DNA of 64,000 nt, taken from Alentia gelatinosa (taxonomy: Eukaryota > Annelida > Polychaeta > Phyllodocida > Polynoidae). Where the stretch lies: positions 82,172,515 to 82,236,514 of the forward strand of contig OX465579.1 of assembly GCA_950022655.1 (NCBI GenBank), in the 5' to 3' direction. The notes below the pieces were generated by a model. The model did not search any database. It saw only the letters and a list, made by a program, of their open reading frames with translations, and was not told where the DNA came from. Made by a program: the position numbers and the translations under genes. This document shows, piece by piece, positions 20,101-32,411 of the stretch (within the stretch, counting starts at the first letter, position 1; each line of letters begins with the position of its first letter).

Positions 20101-23100
20101 TCAGTGTGAGTCACCTGCTGTTTCTGGTGGGCAGGAGGTTGTGTCATTGGAGGCGCGCCGACGCGTCACGTCAGCGCCGTCCGTCGCGCCGTCGCCGCTG
20201 CTGACGTCACCGTCGCCATGGTGAGTCTTGACGTCCTTGTCAGAGCGTTCCGCGCCGTCTCGGCCATTGTGCCGTGAGCGTTCTGTGACAAGAAGCAATA
20301 AGGTTACAAATGACGTCTAAAAGAAGTCGTTACAAAACATCAAAACGTGCTCAGAGCTGTGTCATGTGGTTTGTAGGTGTCAAACGACCTCACTCACTTT
20401 CAGGAAATATATCTTTTCCGAGCGCAGAAGGACATACAGTGCTTTGACTGCCGGCCAATCAGTCTTTCATTGCCAGTCTCGCACACCTTTTGGGGCCAGG
20501 AGACCAATACCAGCGTGGTCACACTGTTTCATTCGCATTATGGCTGTATGCAAGTCAGTAGCACTGAGCTGTCATAATGCGGACCCTCATAATGCTCTTC
20601 AAATATCATGTTACGTACTCCAGTAAACGGTCACTCACTGGAAGAGGACACACCTTCTGTATTTCGATACCCTGATAACAGTCTGGTTCCTACCCTTAAC
20701 TATATAAGCGAAAGGAAGTTCAGAGGTCAGGTGTTGGATCCCGATGCATTTATTCAGAAAGAGAGCTGCAAGGCCCAAACCCGTCCAGAATCAGGTTCAA
20801 CTATGGTAGAACTGAAAGGTTGCCGGCAATAAGCAAGAGAATATTCACTATTTTAACATACACAAAAAGACCCGGTCTTGGAGGGGGGGGGGGAGGTAAT
20901 AAGAGGACTCCTCTTATTACCTTTTGACACTTTTTTCTTACCTCCTCAGGAGGTAAGAAAAAAGTGTAAAACAATGTTTCGTGTAGTAAAAACATATTCA
21001 AAAAATGTAAAACATGTTTATAGAAATCTCTTGGTACCTAGAACCATATTTGACAAGTTCCATGAGTTCCTATTTGATTTTAATAAAAATCACTTCGCAC
21101 CTACTTCTATGTTCTTTTTCAGATTCCACCACATTATCAAGAAACGAGATCTTCCCATCAAAGAAACACACGTACCACTGGAATCCCGCTTTTCTCCATC
21201 TCGGTCCTTATCCCTCGAGCTGCGAGACTTGCGATCTTTATCTTTCCTATCCCGACTGCGAGACCGACTGCGGCGGCCCTTGCTGCGACTCCGGGACCGT
21301 CGGCGGTCACGGTCACGGTCACGGTCGCGGTCGCGGTCACGACTGGAGCGGCGGCTACTGCTCTTACTGTGTGAGCGCCGGCGGCTCCTGCTCCGTGAAC
21401 GCCTGCGGTCGTGACCCCGGTCCTTGTCCCGACTCCTCGAGCGCCTCCGCCTGGAGAAGTAAACACAGGTAATCGAATTATAGTCTGTACCTTAATGCTA
21501 CAGGGTTGTCAGTGGGGGTAAGAAAAAAACATTGAAATATTTTTTTTTCAATACAGAATTTATGCATTACATATGCATTACAGTAGGAATCAAGGGAAAG
21601 CTTAAGTTTTTACATGGGTCAGTGGGGAGGTTCAGCAGGGGATTCTGGGCTGTGGATGAATTGGGCTATTTAGCAGTTGGTATATCAATATTACACAAGG
21701 AATCATTTTGTTGTTCTGAAAATGATAACATTGAATTCAATGGAAACATTGAAAACTGGCATCCCTGAATTGCTATGGACGCGTCCACGGAAAATACGTT
21801 CGCACGTAAAAGCATGCATCAATAGTGACGTAGCACTAGATTTCCCCCCCTGTCTTTTTGTAATATCCAGTGAATATATTCAGATTTGATTGATGAACAA
21901 CCAATTATCCTCCCTTATTCAATTTACAGTACTGCAGAGAGGCTTGGACCAAAGTGTGGTTACCTGTCCCGACTGCGGTCTCGACGATCCCTATCACGGT
22001 CTCGGTCCCTGTCCCGGTCCCTGTCCCGGCGATTCCTGCTGCCTGACCGGGACCGTCTGCGCCGGGACCGGCTGGAACTCCTGCTCCGACGCCGGCGCTC
22101 TCGGTCTCTCTCCCGGTCTCTGTCCCGGTCACGCTCCCGCTCCCGCTCCCGTTCACGCTCAAGTGCTCGCTCTTCCTCTTCCTGTCGTTTTTTCTCCTCC
22201 TCTTTTTGTTTCTCACGTTCGGCTTTCTCTCGCTCTAACAGCAGCTCAGCAGTCTCGTCTGTTGGAACTCCACTCTGAACAAGAAACAACGCACTTTATG
22301 ACTTACAATCGTAGAATACACTTCCATGGCCATGAACAGGGATGAACATGGCGTCTTGAAATAATGAAAAACACGGAGAATTGGCTGGGGACTCGGACTG
22401 TCATAAGGCCCTGGAATATAAGCTTATTCTTGACTTTGAGGGTTGATTTCATGAGTTTAAACAATGTAAATCTTAGTAACTCAGTTAATACGTATTTATC
22501 AGCGGTAAATCCAGTAAAATAGCCTGAAATAGGAACTCACATGTCGCTGTTCGATGTAAGCCCTGATGCGTGCGTAACCCATGTGCTGTTTGCCCATGAT
22601 GTGCTCGTCGATTCGCTGCTGAGCGTCGCCAGCTACGAGGAGCGCCCCGCACACGTTGCACACCTCCATCTTTTTTGCCATCTCCTCTTCACGGGACTTT
22701 CCCTTTTTGTCGGCCTAACAATTGAAGTAAGCAACAGAGTGTTAGGCAGGGTCAAAATCCAACTTATATATCACTAAATACAAGACTGGAAAATTGCATT
22801 TCCAAATATTTATCAAAGAAAATATTTCTCAGCCTGAGGCCTGATAGGACTTAAAAAAAATCTTTATTGAGTTTCGATTTGTACAATAGTATAATTAATA
22901 GTATAATAAATCATGGGACAATCTACAGCTAGATACCACACTACAATCCTGCCATATCCTATACTATTCCCAGGTATATCATTACGATATGCTCCATCTA
23001 CTTTTTGTACGGTAAAAATAGACGGGTGTTTTCCAGCTTAGGAGGTAAAATAATTAGTGTCCATGTAGTGTTTTTTTTCCTAGGATTAAATCAAATTTAT

Positions 23101-26100
23101 CATAGAAAGGTGCTACCGCACTACAGAAATTACGCAAGTTTTGACCATAAGCGCACTGCTATTTTTTTGTTCTACCTCATTTATACTTTTTCAACAATAT
23201 AATAGCAATCGCATTCTTAATATAACTGAAATGTAGAATAAAGTGAACATACATTTCATTCACATTTGTATCTTAACTTACAACTTACACAAGACAGTTC
23301 TGAATTATAGTTAGGCACATTCAGATCCCTGATATCCCTAGAGAAAATCCCCATTGAACTAGGTTACATTAATCCTGTTGGTTCTTTAATGAAAGATGTC
23401 GTATGCCCCCACCTGTTCATAACCAACACGCTCCTCTCTCATCTGCTCACAGAGTCTCATCACAGACTGCGCCTCTTCCACTTTTCCTTCGTTACCGAGC
23501 TCCTCTGCCTGTTGAAAACATTAAAACCCATACTAGATTCATTCAAGACGCCATAAATTTCAAATATATTTAACAATCTAAATGAATACAATAAATCATC
23601 ATGTACATAGTACATACTTAAAATTCAGGGAGGCCAGTTGGGCTCATGAAAAAGAAAGGGAATATTTTTATGTGGTATTGACTGCCCTAGAGACTGAGAA
23701 AACATGGAAAAACATCGTCATTGGCTATTGAATGGAGCTGGGGTATGTGGGGAGATTTGAACCACTGTTTATTGGTGTGAACGAGACCCGATTTATTCTG
23801 TTTGTTTTTAAAAGAAAAAAAATTCTACAAACTGAAAACAAGGATTTCCTTGGAAAATAAGAAAACAGCCATCTCTAAAAAGTAGTGAAAAGAAACAGAG
23901 GTTCTAACGCATCATGTTTTCAAAAGTATCGCCATAGAAGGGCACAACATTGGAGTGAGTGTGTCAACTGAAACCGCATGCATTGCTTTGAAATATGCCT
24001 TACCTCTTCGACCAAATTGTTGATTCGTGCTGTAAGAATCTCTAGCTGATCTTCTCTCGAAGTTGAGCCAGATGGGCCACCAGATATCTGAAAATTACAA
24101 TTCGATATGGTTAACCAACAAGCAAACCTTTAATTTGGCCTGATATAATAATCTAGGTAAATTGGCCAACGATATAATATCACTGCTGCATCATCCAATA
24201 AACCCAATCATCAAACCTCAATCATTCTGTCGAGTTAACAGTTCTTCCATGAACGGCGAGGCACCCCGCACTTTAAATCATATATAATTTGATAAAGTGG
24301 TATAAAAGATACATTATTTCCAAGAAATCTCTCGAACAGATGGGATTCAGTGGTGATGTAGTTTCCAAAATATCTGTGATTTCTTCGAAAATTCAAGAAC
24401 TTGAAACCGACCATTGATTTTTTTATTTTTTGTATACACTTTTCCTAGTCAACGAACGAAATTCCTCAAAGACAACGGTTTCACATTTCGCCCCTTGTGC
24501 CATCAAGGTCTTACAACCACTCAAGACGTTTTCGAACATCTACTATCATCAAGTTGTATGGCATATCACCATAGTGAGGAATTGAATCATATGAATATCT
24601 ACTCTGCAAGTCCAACAAAACTCACCCCTCCTTGAGTGCTGTTAAGGGCAAGGCGAGCATGTCCTCTTTTGATACGTCTTTCTACATCTGCTAAAAGGCT
24701 TTGGAGAAAACGCATGAATTCCTCCTCGTAACCCATCCGTTCGAATCTACTGCTTTTTGCATAACTGAAAATGTTAAAATGACAATTAATTGTAGCAGGT
24801 CAACAAACAGACATTGGGAGTAAACAAATTCTAAAAATGCATTTCAATCAATGAGAGTTTCTTGCATTTCCTATTAGATTGAGAGGGCACTTGTACATTT
24901 GTTGCGTAGCATTGAGAAGTCGTAAAGACTTAGATTAAGGAAGCCATATAAGTTATTCTATATACGTCTTCTATATCTGAACTCAATTCGTTAATACATA
25001 CCCTTTCTTTAAATCTTCATCGTGAATCTTGTCACATGGTCCTGAAAAAAGTATCAGATAAAAATTGTTTTCTATAGCGCAATTACTAGTTAAACACCTT
25101 ATCACTAATAGCAACATCTATTATTATCTGTTGTGAATAAATCTAGGATAAAAGTAACAGGGCATCACTATAATTATTACAATAAATCTATCAATTATAT
25201 TTACGTCTATAGCATTTTAGGTCTATCTGAATACGTGGCTAAGGTTATCACTCTACGAGCTACCGCATCAAAGTGACGGGTTATTTATAGTCAGACCACT
25301 CGCTACCAAAAAAAAAAAAGAAAAAAAAAGAAGAAGCATTTTAGGTCTATAATAATAACAAGAGCTAAGAGTGCATTTTGAAATGGAAGTATTGGCCTTC
25401 AATGGCCAAATTAGCAAGTGGATGCATTTAAAACTCAATAAAAGGTCTGTCAATAATTAATTACTATGATATCAAGGAAGCCCCCCAGGAATTGGCAGGA
25501 ATTGGAGGTATAGGGGAGGGAGAAAGGGAGGTGTTGGGTTACCATAGGAGAAACTTACACAAGTTTTATGCATATCTTACAAGTCTTTGATTACTGTCAG
25601 GTGTTTAGGGAAGTTCATCAAGTAGTTTGAGGTCCATAATCAAAGACTTGAGCAAGTCTAGGAAGAGCATAAAGTAGTTTGAGGTTCATAATCAAAGACT
25701 TGAGCAAGTCTAGGATGAGCCCAGACCCTGCCAAGGAGTTCTTAAATATGGACCCGTGACTAGAGAAGTCCCCCCCCCCCCCCCCCCAAAAAAAGAGAAA
25801 AAACTAAATGACTCTTTTGTTGTTTTGTCCAAATATTAATAATAAAACTATAGTATACTGCATTGACATACAACTGGTCCATAAAAAAAAATCCTATATC
25901 TCTCTGTTCTTAGTTATGGCTCTATCTGGTGTTAGTTGGCCATAAAACTAAAGGCTCCAGATATTTAGTGTTCTTATAAGGATATAGGTATAAGGCATGT
26001 GCCCATGTGCTTGGAGAGTGATAGGAATCAGAATCCTCTGGTGGAAAATGGCTGCATTACAATTCAAAGATGGCTGTTCCCTGAATGCTATGAAATTAGG

Positions 26101-29100
26101 CTAAAATACATTAATTCCATACCAAATATAAGTTTAATCTAAATAATGATACTTTCTAGGATACAAGTAGCTTCAGTGACACTTATGGAGATGGTAAATG
26201 GTACACCAACACACCCTGTTAATCAATATTGAGTAAACCTCTGGTAAAGTATGTCCATTTCACCCCAAACCCCTTCCACATTTCTAACGAATACTTGAAT
26301 GTCTCTGTAAATATAGAATCTATCTAGAAAATTCTATATACTAGCACCTTCCTTTTTTCATTCTCTTTCAAAGGACGTATTTTGCATTATGATTCAACCA
26401 GTTTAAGGGGTAGAAATGTGTCCATAAGGGAGATCTTTAAAATGGACCTGTGACTTAAAAAGCCCTCCCCCACCTTCCAACTGAATTCACTACTTTTTAA
26501 AAATCCATTCCATAATACCAAATACTAAAACTTTAAGGCATTCTACCACCATATTTAGTTAGCTACGAGGCCTCACTGACTCGTTCCATAAATAAACGTC
26601 AACATCATCTCGTCTTGTAGCATGTACAACCATGCTAAGGTTTTTGTAAATAATTATGCCTCTGAATTATGCTAAAGCATGACAAAAGTTCTCACCCAGG
26701 TCTGCTCGTGTGTTCACAAATAATTCATGGGGACAGAATCCACACAGGAAATATTTGCATGTCTGAAAAAGAAAGAGAAGACTGTGGTTATGGGTCCATA
26801 TACCAGAGAAGGGGTGGAATGACAAAGTGAATCCTCAATCCTGCAATCTTTCCATGAATATCTAATATGTATATCAATGTATATCAATATACAATTATTC
26901 ATATTAATCACATACTTGAAATATGATTCCAGTCAAACTCACTGTTACCGAAACACATTGTCAATTATTTATCAAAGATTTGAGTCTTTAAGAAAATCCA
27001 TTGAAATTATTTCACAATATCCTATTTCACACTTAGTCACACACATGTATTTTACAGCAGCATTATGATTTATACAGCAGGATATATGCTAGTCTGAGAG
27101 AATCCGACAGAGTGACACTCGATCTGTCAGAGAGCGCTTCTGTTCACAACTATGTAATTTGCTTTGTTCATTTTGGTCTACTAGCATTTTTATTGGGTTT
27201 GATTTTTCAAACCGGTCGACCATTACAGATTCATTCCAGATTTCTTCAAGGTTCAGCTTCCCTCACTGATTTTACACCACAGGTTTGATGATCGATTTTA
27301 TGTGAATTCAGGTAGGACTCGCACTTCACATCTATCTAAAGCCTATAAGACAGCGACCTGACCATTATGCCCGATCACACCTTTGCCCGACGAATTCGTA
27401 GGGTCGGTCGGAATTGGGTCGCTATATGCACTTCAGACCTGATTTTAAACAAGGGCATTACTTGCCTTGGGTTAATGACCGACTCTGCCCGACCTTAATC
27501 GTGTCACTGTACGCACTTTACCGACTGTTCCCGATTCTGAGCAGGCCGTCTGACTAGCAATGCTACCTTTCCCAGAGTCCGATTAACAAGTGTCTTATAC
27601 CAATTTGTAGGGGAGACAGAGGCGATGATGGATCTGAAAACCATTTCCCGATATCTTAATTGGATCGGAAGTTATTAAACTTTAAATTATTTTCTATGAA
27701 TCTATAAATTATTTTCTATGAATCCACACCAGTAGCCCGTGGCTCATTGCGGCTCGGCTCCCGGCGGCTCACTTTGATCTCTCTCGGGTCGCTGTACAAG
27801 GCCAATAAGTGGAGAGGTGTAATCGCCAAGCGTCGTTGAGGGGATAAAGTACTGACACACAAGATATATCGAGATTGGTCACGATTTGGTTGTCTTGCTA
27901 AATTAGACTAGGTTTGAATAATCGCGTGCCTCTTTGTCGCGATGTGTCGCGGTGGTGGAGCACCAAAACATACACCCGATACCGCACGGCTACGTGCGAC
28001 AACAGAGGTACAACAAATCGCGACACTGTAAGATATACCAAGATATATCACGATAAATCCATTGTGTTGGTGGAATCAGCCCTTAAGGCTTAAGACAGCA
28101 ACATTCCTGTTCCCAATTATTATTGGTGATCGGATCAGTGAAAATCTGTGAAGAATGTCACTGTCTTATGGGCTTAATTGAGACCTTTTTACTTCCAATA
28201 TCAGATAGACATGGTTATGAGGAGTGTCTTTTTATAACAGCTACTAGGGATGTCAGTTGAGGACAGAAGAAAAAGTTGGAATGTTTTTTATATGAATTTT
28301 TTGCCTGGCACTACAGGTTTACATATTATATATATATATGTACACTCAAAACATATGAAATGAATCAGATACAAAACAAATTATCAATATTAAACATATG
28401 TTCCTAATAGAACTATATTGATAGAATCGTTTGGTTTTTTTTGATTGATTTGAAAAAGAAACATATAAATTAAATTGGCTTTATATATTTTGTGCGTGTC
28501 ATAAGATGTCACATATGGATATCCTCAGTACATGTGCCTATCCGATGTGCTGCAACATTGTGCATACTAAGTGTTTGATTTGATGGCCAGTGTACCCTGT
28601 GACACTTTTAAAAGTGATAACCCTACCCTAACCCTATCTTGGCTTCAAATTTGGTTTTCTCGGCGGAAGAACACAAACAGAAAACCATACTCCTAACCAT
28701 AACCTTTTCTCTATCCCTAACCCAGCACTAACCCTCTCCCAAACTGATTCATGGCTTGGAATATGCTGGTATTCAAAAAAGGAAAATACAGATTTCCTTG
28801 GAAACAAGGAAAACTGACATTTCTGTTGACGTTATTGAGGCTTCATTAATATCAGCTTCATTTTACACAAGGACAAATAATTATCTTTATTGAGAACGAC
28901 TAGCGACTAGTCGCATTGTAGTTGGCTGCATAACAAAATCAAAATTACCGCTTCAGGCGCACAGGGCAGCCTAGGAGCCATGAACACACCGTCACAGAGT
29001 GAAAATAGATATCTCTCTACTCTGTGATGCCGTCTGGTGAAAGTCAGATGCACTACAGGCTAACAACCAGTATAATTTTGAATGGGTTACCCAAAAAACG

Positions 29101-31008
29101 GACATGGAGGGGGAAATTCCCATCCGTGACGTCAGCACTAATGCGGTGGGTCTATGTTGTGATCTAAAAACTACAGGACTAAACTAAACTTTGGTTGTGA
29201 TCGAAATAAATCATGAGTTTTTATCTCGACGAGATTCTCACTCTAATGGCTTTTCTGTCTCATAGCCTAAGTCTGGATTACTATGTCTCAATGTGCAGGA
29301 GAAACTTCAAGCAGATCCGACCAGAATCATAAGCAGGTAACCAGCGAAAGTTGAGATCTCATTGGTTTCTCACGAGAAAAGTAGATCAGACAACTAAAAA
29401 TAGTAAACTTTGATTTTGGCATGGCTCGAAATGAAACATAAGAGAAAAAGCATGTCTAACTATCGATCTAGAAAAAAGAAAAGCAGGTTCGAATTCAACA
29501 CTATATGAGAATCTCACTCTCGTGGCTTTTGAGTCTCCAAACCTAGGTCTGGTTCACTTAACTCCAAGCAAATCCGACGGAATTCTAACGTTTTATGTGG
29601 TAGGTAATAATGTTGCCCTCTAAGTCTACCACTTTTCGGGACAAAGGAGAAAGGTGGCTGCAATGCAGTTTTCAGTATGTTGCTCTAGCAGTGCAGTGTG
29701 GCACATAATGTGGACAATGTCCACCAGAGGGCGTGACTGTCGGCGCCCGATCGTGGGGATATCGGTGGGTCGCGGTAATGGAGCAGCAGTAACTGGCAGT
29801 GGAGTAGGTGCCGCTGCGAGGTGCCGATTGAGAAGGATTGACAAAAGAACAGTGGAGCACTAATGCCAGTAATGGAGCAGGACCATGCGATCATGAGAAG
29901 AACAACTTCGGTTGAGATTGGGTGGAGAATGGTCGGAGACCGGGTGTAGAACGAGGTTCGGCGCAATGGAGCAGAGGCTTAAATTGGGCTAGGTTTGAAT
30001 AATCATGTGCCTATTTGTCGGGATATTTTTTTAGGTGTCGCGGTGGTGGAGCACCAAAACAGACACCTGGCACCGCATGGCTACGTTTTGTGACATAGGA
30101 GGTACAACATATTACAACACTGTAAGATATACCAAGATATATCACGACAAATCCATCGTTTTGGTGGAATCAGCCCTTTAGCCAAATCCTCAGGACACTA
30201 ACCCTACTTATTAAGTCAATCATCCATTTCAAGATCTGAGTTGTAAGCAAATGATAAGGAAAATAATAGAATCTCCGCTTACAAATGTAGTGTATGTTCA
30301 TTTATTTGCATGTTGCATTGTAGTTTTACTGTCAATACTATGCTCACACTTCCAAGCTCTTTGTAACAGCCTGAGTCAATAAACATTAATTCATAGTCAT
30401 ACACACTAACACAGTTAAGATTATTGATGTGCAGGTATGCACAATCATCTATTTAAATTCATTGTTCAGATCATTTTTTTCAGAAATGGTACATCAAGAA
30501 TATGGGGTAAAACCACAATTTTGGTCATTTTATAATAGTCGTCCATGACTGACAATGACATTACCTCAGTCCTCAGTTTGGACGAGGTTAATAATACCTG
30601 ACCATAATTGAAACCCTTAGGTGTATCGCCTGCGGCAACACATATATTACTTTACTTGACATAAATATGGTGTCAAAATAACACCTACATGTGTGTAAAC
30701 AAACCAAGAAAAGTGTGAAGAGCAGTACAAGTTGCGATAATGTGCAGCTGCCGTCAATGCACTCAAAACAAAACGCATTCAACTTCAAGGATTCTGAACC
30801 CATCGTGTGCTGTGAGGGAAGCGGGACATGCGGCAAATTCGTCATTCGATCAGAACTACCGAAGATTTGTTTATATCATTGATATCACAAGGAATTTACA
30901 TACCTCTGGGTCATCCCACCTCACTTCTCGTCGTTTTTCTGTTGGGGCAAGATTGCGATCTCGCCCCATTAATTCATCCAAAAGCATTGCTGCAGCCGAA
31001 ACCGCCAT
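20101..31008 (-). CDS. LUC7L3: LUC7L3, U1 snRNP-associated splicing factor (10 exons)
   Basis: Ten GT-AG coding exons, read on the minus strand: 31008-30904, 26762-26696, 25041-25002, 24764-24626, 24087-24004, 23508-23413, 22714-22541, 22274-21964, 21450-21176, 20282-20101. They total 1473 nt in one frame, giving 490 residues (human protein about 432). The N terminus (LLDELMGRDRNLAP) is LUC7L3-like rather than LUC7L/LUC7L2-like. A CCCH zinc finger spans about residues 37-64 (TCKYFLCGFCPHELF, then CDKIH). A coiled coil rich in E/R/Q covers about 80-190. A C2H2 finger uses C196, C199, H215 and H221 (VCNVCGALL, DEHIMGKQH). An RE/RD-rich then RS domain fills 255-430, and exon 10 adds a 60-residue polar tail. 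LUC7 proteins act in the nucleus with U1 snRNP in 5' splice-site selection. The gene is divergent from GSPT1. The last exon could be extended by alternative splicing, since a GTGACT sits just before the stop. Confidence 0.95.
20283..21175 (-). other. LUC7L3 intron 9
   Basis: 893 bp between the RS-domain exon and the last coding exon. It holds two adjacent perfect palindromes (20894-20967) next to a G run. Confidence 0.85.
20894..20967. repeat. Two back-to-back perfect palindromes
   Basis: First: arms AGGTAATAAGAGGA at 20894-20907 and the exact inverse at 20909-20922, one-base loop. Second: arms ACACTTTTTTCTTACCTCCT at 20927-20946 and the exact inverse at 20948-20967, one-base loop. Only 4 bp separate them. 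A G run (20882-20893) lies on the left. They could be the termini of small elements or hairpins in the LUC7L3 pre-mRNA. Confidence 0.9.
23626..23876. mobile_element. hAT-like MITE copy in LUC7L3 intron 5
   Basis: Starts CAGGGAGGCCAGTTGGG and ends GAAAACAGCCATCTCT. In reverse complement it matches the element at 47661-47927, sharing ATGTTTTCTCAGTCTCT and ACCAATAAACAGTGGTT. Confidence 0.7.
25622..25722. repeat. Two-copy tandem repeat (~52-bp unit)
   Basis: GTAGTTTGAGGTCCATAATC...GACTTGAGCAAGTCTAGGA occurs twice in succession with a few differences. Confidence 0.8.
27893..28085. repeat. Direct repeat, left copy (partner at 29979)
   Basis: GACTAGGTTTGAATAATCG onward, including GTCGCGGTGGTGGAGCACC, GTAAGATATACCAAGATATA and GGTGGAATCAGCCCTT, recurs at 29979-30183 in the same orientation at roughly 80% identity. 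Confidence 0.75.
28245..28825. mobile_element. MITE with TAGGGATGTCAGTT ends
   Basis: Begins TAGGGATGTCAGTTGAGG and ends AAAACTGACATTTCTG. Its interior has TAACCCTA-type repeats (28615-28740) that recur inverted in GSPT1 intron 2 (about 34945-35010), with the GGCTTCAAATTTGGT segment. Confidence 0.6.
29180..29610 (+). repeat. Dispersed repeat, two tandem copies
   Basis: Two units share GAGATTCTCACTCTCGTGGC-type, CTAGGTCTGGTTCACT-type and TCCGACGGAATTCTA-type blocks. Related copies are at 50252-50590 and in the inverted repeat at 56468-56967. Confidence 0.7.
29979..30183. repeat. Direct repeat, right copy (partner at 27893)
   Basis: See landmarks listed for the left copy; this one has an extra T run (ATATTTTTTTAGG) inside. 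Confidence 0.75.
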
Positions 31009-31011
31009 CTT
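31002..31011 (-). promoter_or_regulatory. YY1-like motif over the LUC7L3 start codon
   Basis: AAGATGGCGG on the minus strand includes the initiator ATG (31008-31006). This matches the core of YY1 sites often found just downstream of the start of housekeeping genes; binding is not shown. Confidence 0.45.
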
Positions 31012-31294
31012 GCCGCTGTCAACTTGTGTGAGCTATCAAAATACGGAATGATGCCCCACCTAAACGGATTTCATCTAGGAGACCAACTTTTTTAAACTAA
31101 AGGAAGGTTTTTCAGAATGATATTAATAGTGTGAACAGAGGACTGTTAGGCCATTACGTAAATAAGTGTAGGTATGTCTAATTAAGTGCGTAAATATTTT
31201 ATCTTGTGTTTATGTATCTTAATGATGATAATTCTAGTATATTACATGCATGTATAGATCTATACATATGACTACCGCACTCCAGTATACATGC

Positions 31295-31297
<3 letters not shown>

Positions 31298-31368
<71 letters not shown>
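31298..31368. repeat. (TA)n microsatellite
   Basis: About 70 bp of uninterrupted TA, with TACATGCATGTATA sequence before it occurring twice (31245-31257, 31287-31300). Confidence 0.95.
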
Positions 31369-31370
<2 letters not shown>

Positions 31371-32307
31371 CTACTCCCATTCTAGTCATTTTTTTCTCTA
31401 TCAGACAAGATCTATCCCTTCAATTTGAAATATAATTTATTTGATATTACTGATAGATATTGTCGAACAGATCTAGATCTAGATCTATGCATGTGTTTTG
31501 TTATGATAACCGACACAGATTGCAAGATACTCGAACAAGCTTAGGGCACCTAATATATTTCTTTATGTACCCGTAGGCCTAGCAGCTTCAGATTTATCAA
31601 AATATTATGTTCTCTCATTTAAAAAAAAAGTAAACATGTCAGTTTAAACTCACCTGTACTGGCTGTAGCGTTTGCATGCAACGCGATCGTCGCACACGTT
31701 TTATGGCATCAGAAAAAGACCATTTCATTAGTCAAAGATTGTACTGCTATCTATAATAAAGCTGAATCATCTGCTAATAAACAAAAGATAGTTTACACTT
31801 ACAGCTCATTGCAACAATTCCGTCGCACCATTGTGTGTGGGGGGAGTGCTGGGGGGGGGGGGGGGGTATCCAGCACCGGGTATTTAGGCCTTCTCCTGAG
31901 TCTTTTCCCGATTGAGTGCTATGGATTCGCGGCATCTGGGGAAATAAAACTACCGATAGGGCACCAATGGTGCCATAAAACGTGTGTGATGAATGAGACC
32001 GGACTTTAGATTAAGCCTTAAATGCTAATCATACAGCCTCGAGATTCCATCAACACTGCCCCATGCTAATGTATAAATTATATTTCCGTTTTCCTTGTAA
32101 TGAATTACTATTTTCATATTCGACCATTTTTACCACTTGAATTGTTTTCCAGATACTTTGCTATTGGTAAGAATTATCAGCTTCATAATATTTTTTTCCT
32201 TAAATATCATATTTATTATATATTGTATCTGGTTAACACGAATTCTGAGGTTGTGTGGGTTTTCGGAGTCCGTCGGTAGGCACATGTCCGATTCCGAAGT
32301 CGACATG

Positions 32308-32315
32308 TGACGTCA
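32308..32315. promoter_or_regulatory. CRE (TGACGTCA) upstream of GSPT1
   Basis: Full palindromic CREB/ATF consensus TGACGTCA, 97 bp before the GSPT1 ATG. A short perfect match can occur by chance; position near a housekeeping start makes it plausible. Confidence 0.5.
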
Positions 32316-32411
32316 CGAACAAGTAAGGCTAACACGCGGTACGGAGAGGGGTTTCGTCCATCTGGAAAATAGTTTAGGTAATTCCACCAAAGTCCGTTGC
32401 CAACTAGGACG

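Larger units (their letters stand above)
22715..26695 (-). other. LUC7L3 introns 2-6 (with small exons between)
   Basis: Intron 6 is 22715-23412, intron 5 is 23509-24003, intron 4 is 24088-24625, intron 3 is 24765-25001 and intron 2 is 25042-26695. Intron 5 holds a MITE (23626-23876). Intron 2 holds a tandem duplication (25622-25722) and a C run at 25771-25787. Nothing else was recognised. Confidence 0.8.
26763..30903 (-). other. LUC7L3 intron 1, repeat-rich
   Basis: 4.1 kb, the longest intron of the gene. It contains a pair of direct repeats (27893-28085 and 29979-30183), a MITE (28245-28825), and repeats at 29180-29610. No coding exon of another gene was found. Confidence 0.75.
31009..32411. 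other. Divergent LUC7L3/GSPT1 intergenic region
   Basis: 1.4 kb between the two start codons, including both 5' UTRs and presumably both promoters. It contains a long (TA)n tract, a G run at 31851-31867 and a CRE near GSPT1. Untranslated first exons may lie here, for example upstream of a donor-like minus-strand AG/GTGAGT near 31650-31655. Confidence 0.6.

Noticed and set aside
21014..21472. Plus-strand open frames over the LUC7L3 RS exons
   Set aside because: They are antisense shadows of GC-rich RD/RS codons; the minus strand has consistent splice sites, phases and family homology.
28615..28745. TAACCCTA runs suggesting an interstitial telomere
   Set aside because: Only a few scattered units, inside a MITE and repeated in GSPT1 intron 2; not a telomeric array.
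27893..30183. The pair of direct repeats as LTRs of a retrotransposon
   Set aside because: No TG...CA ends, no target duplication and no retroviral-type coding between them; the interval contains other repeats instead.
31253..31435. Tyr/Ile repeat protein from the (TA)n tract
   Set aside because: Translation of a microsatellite.
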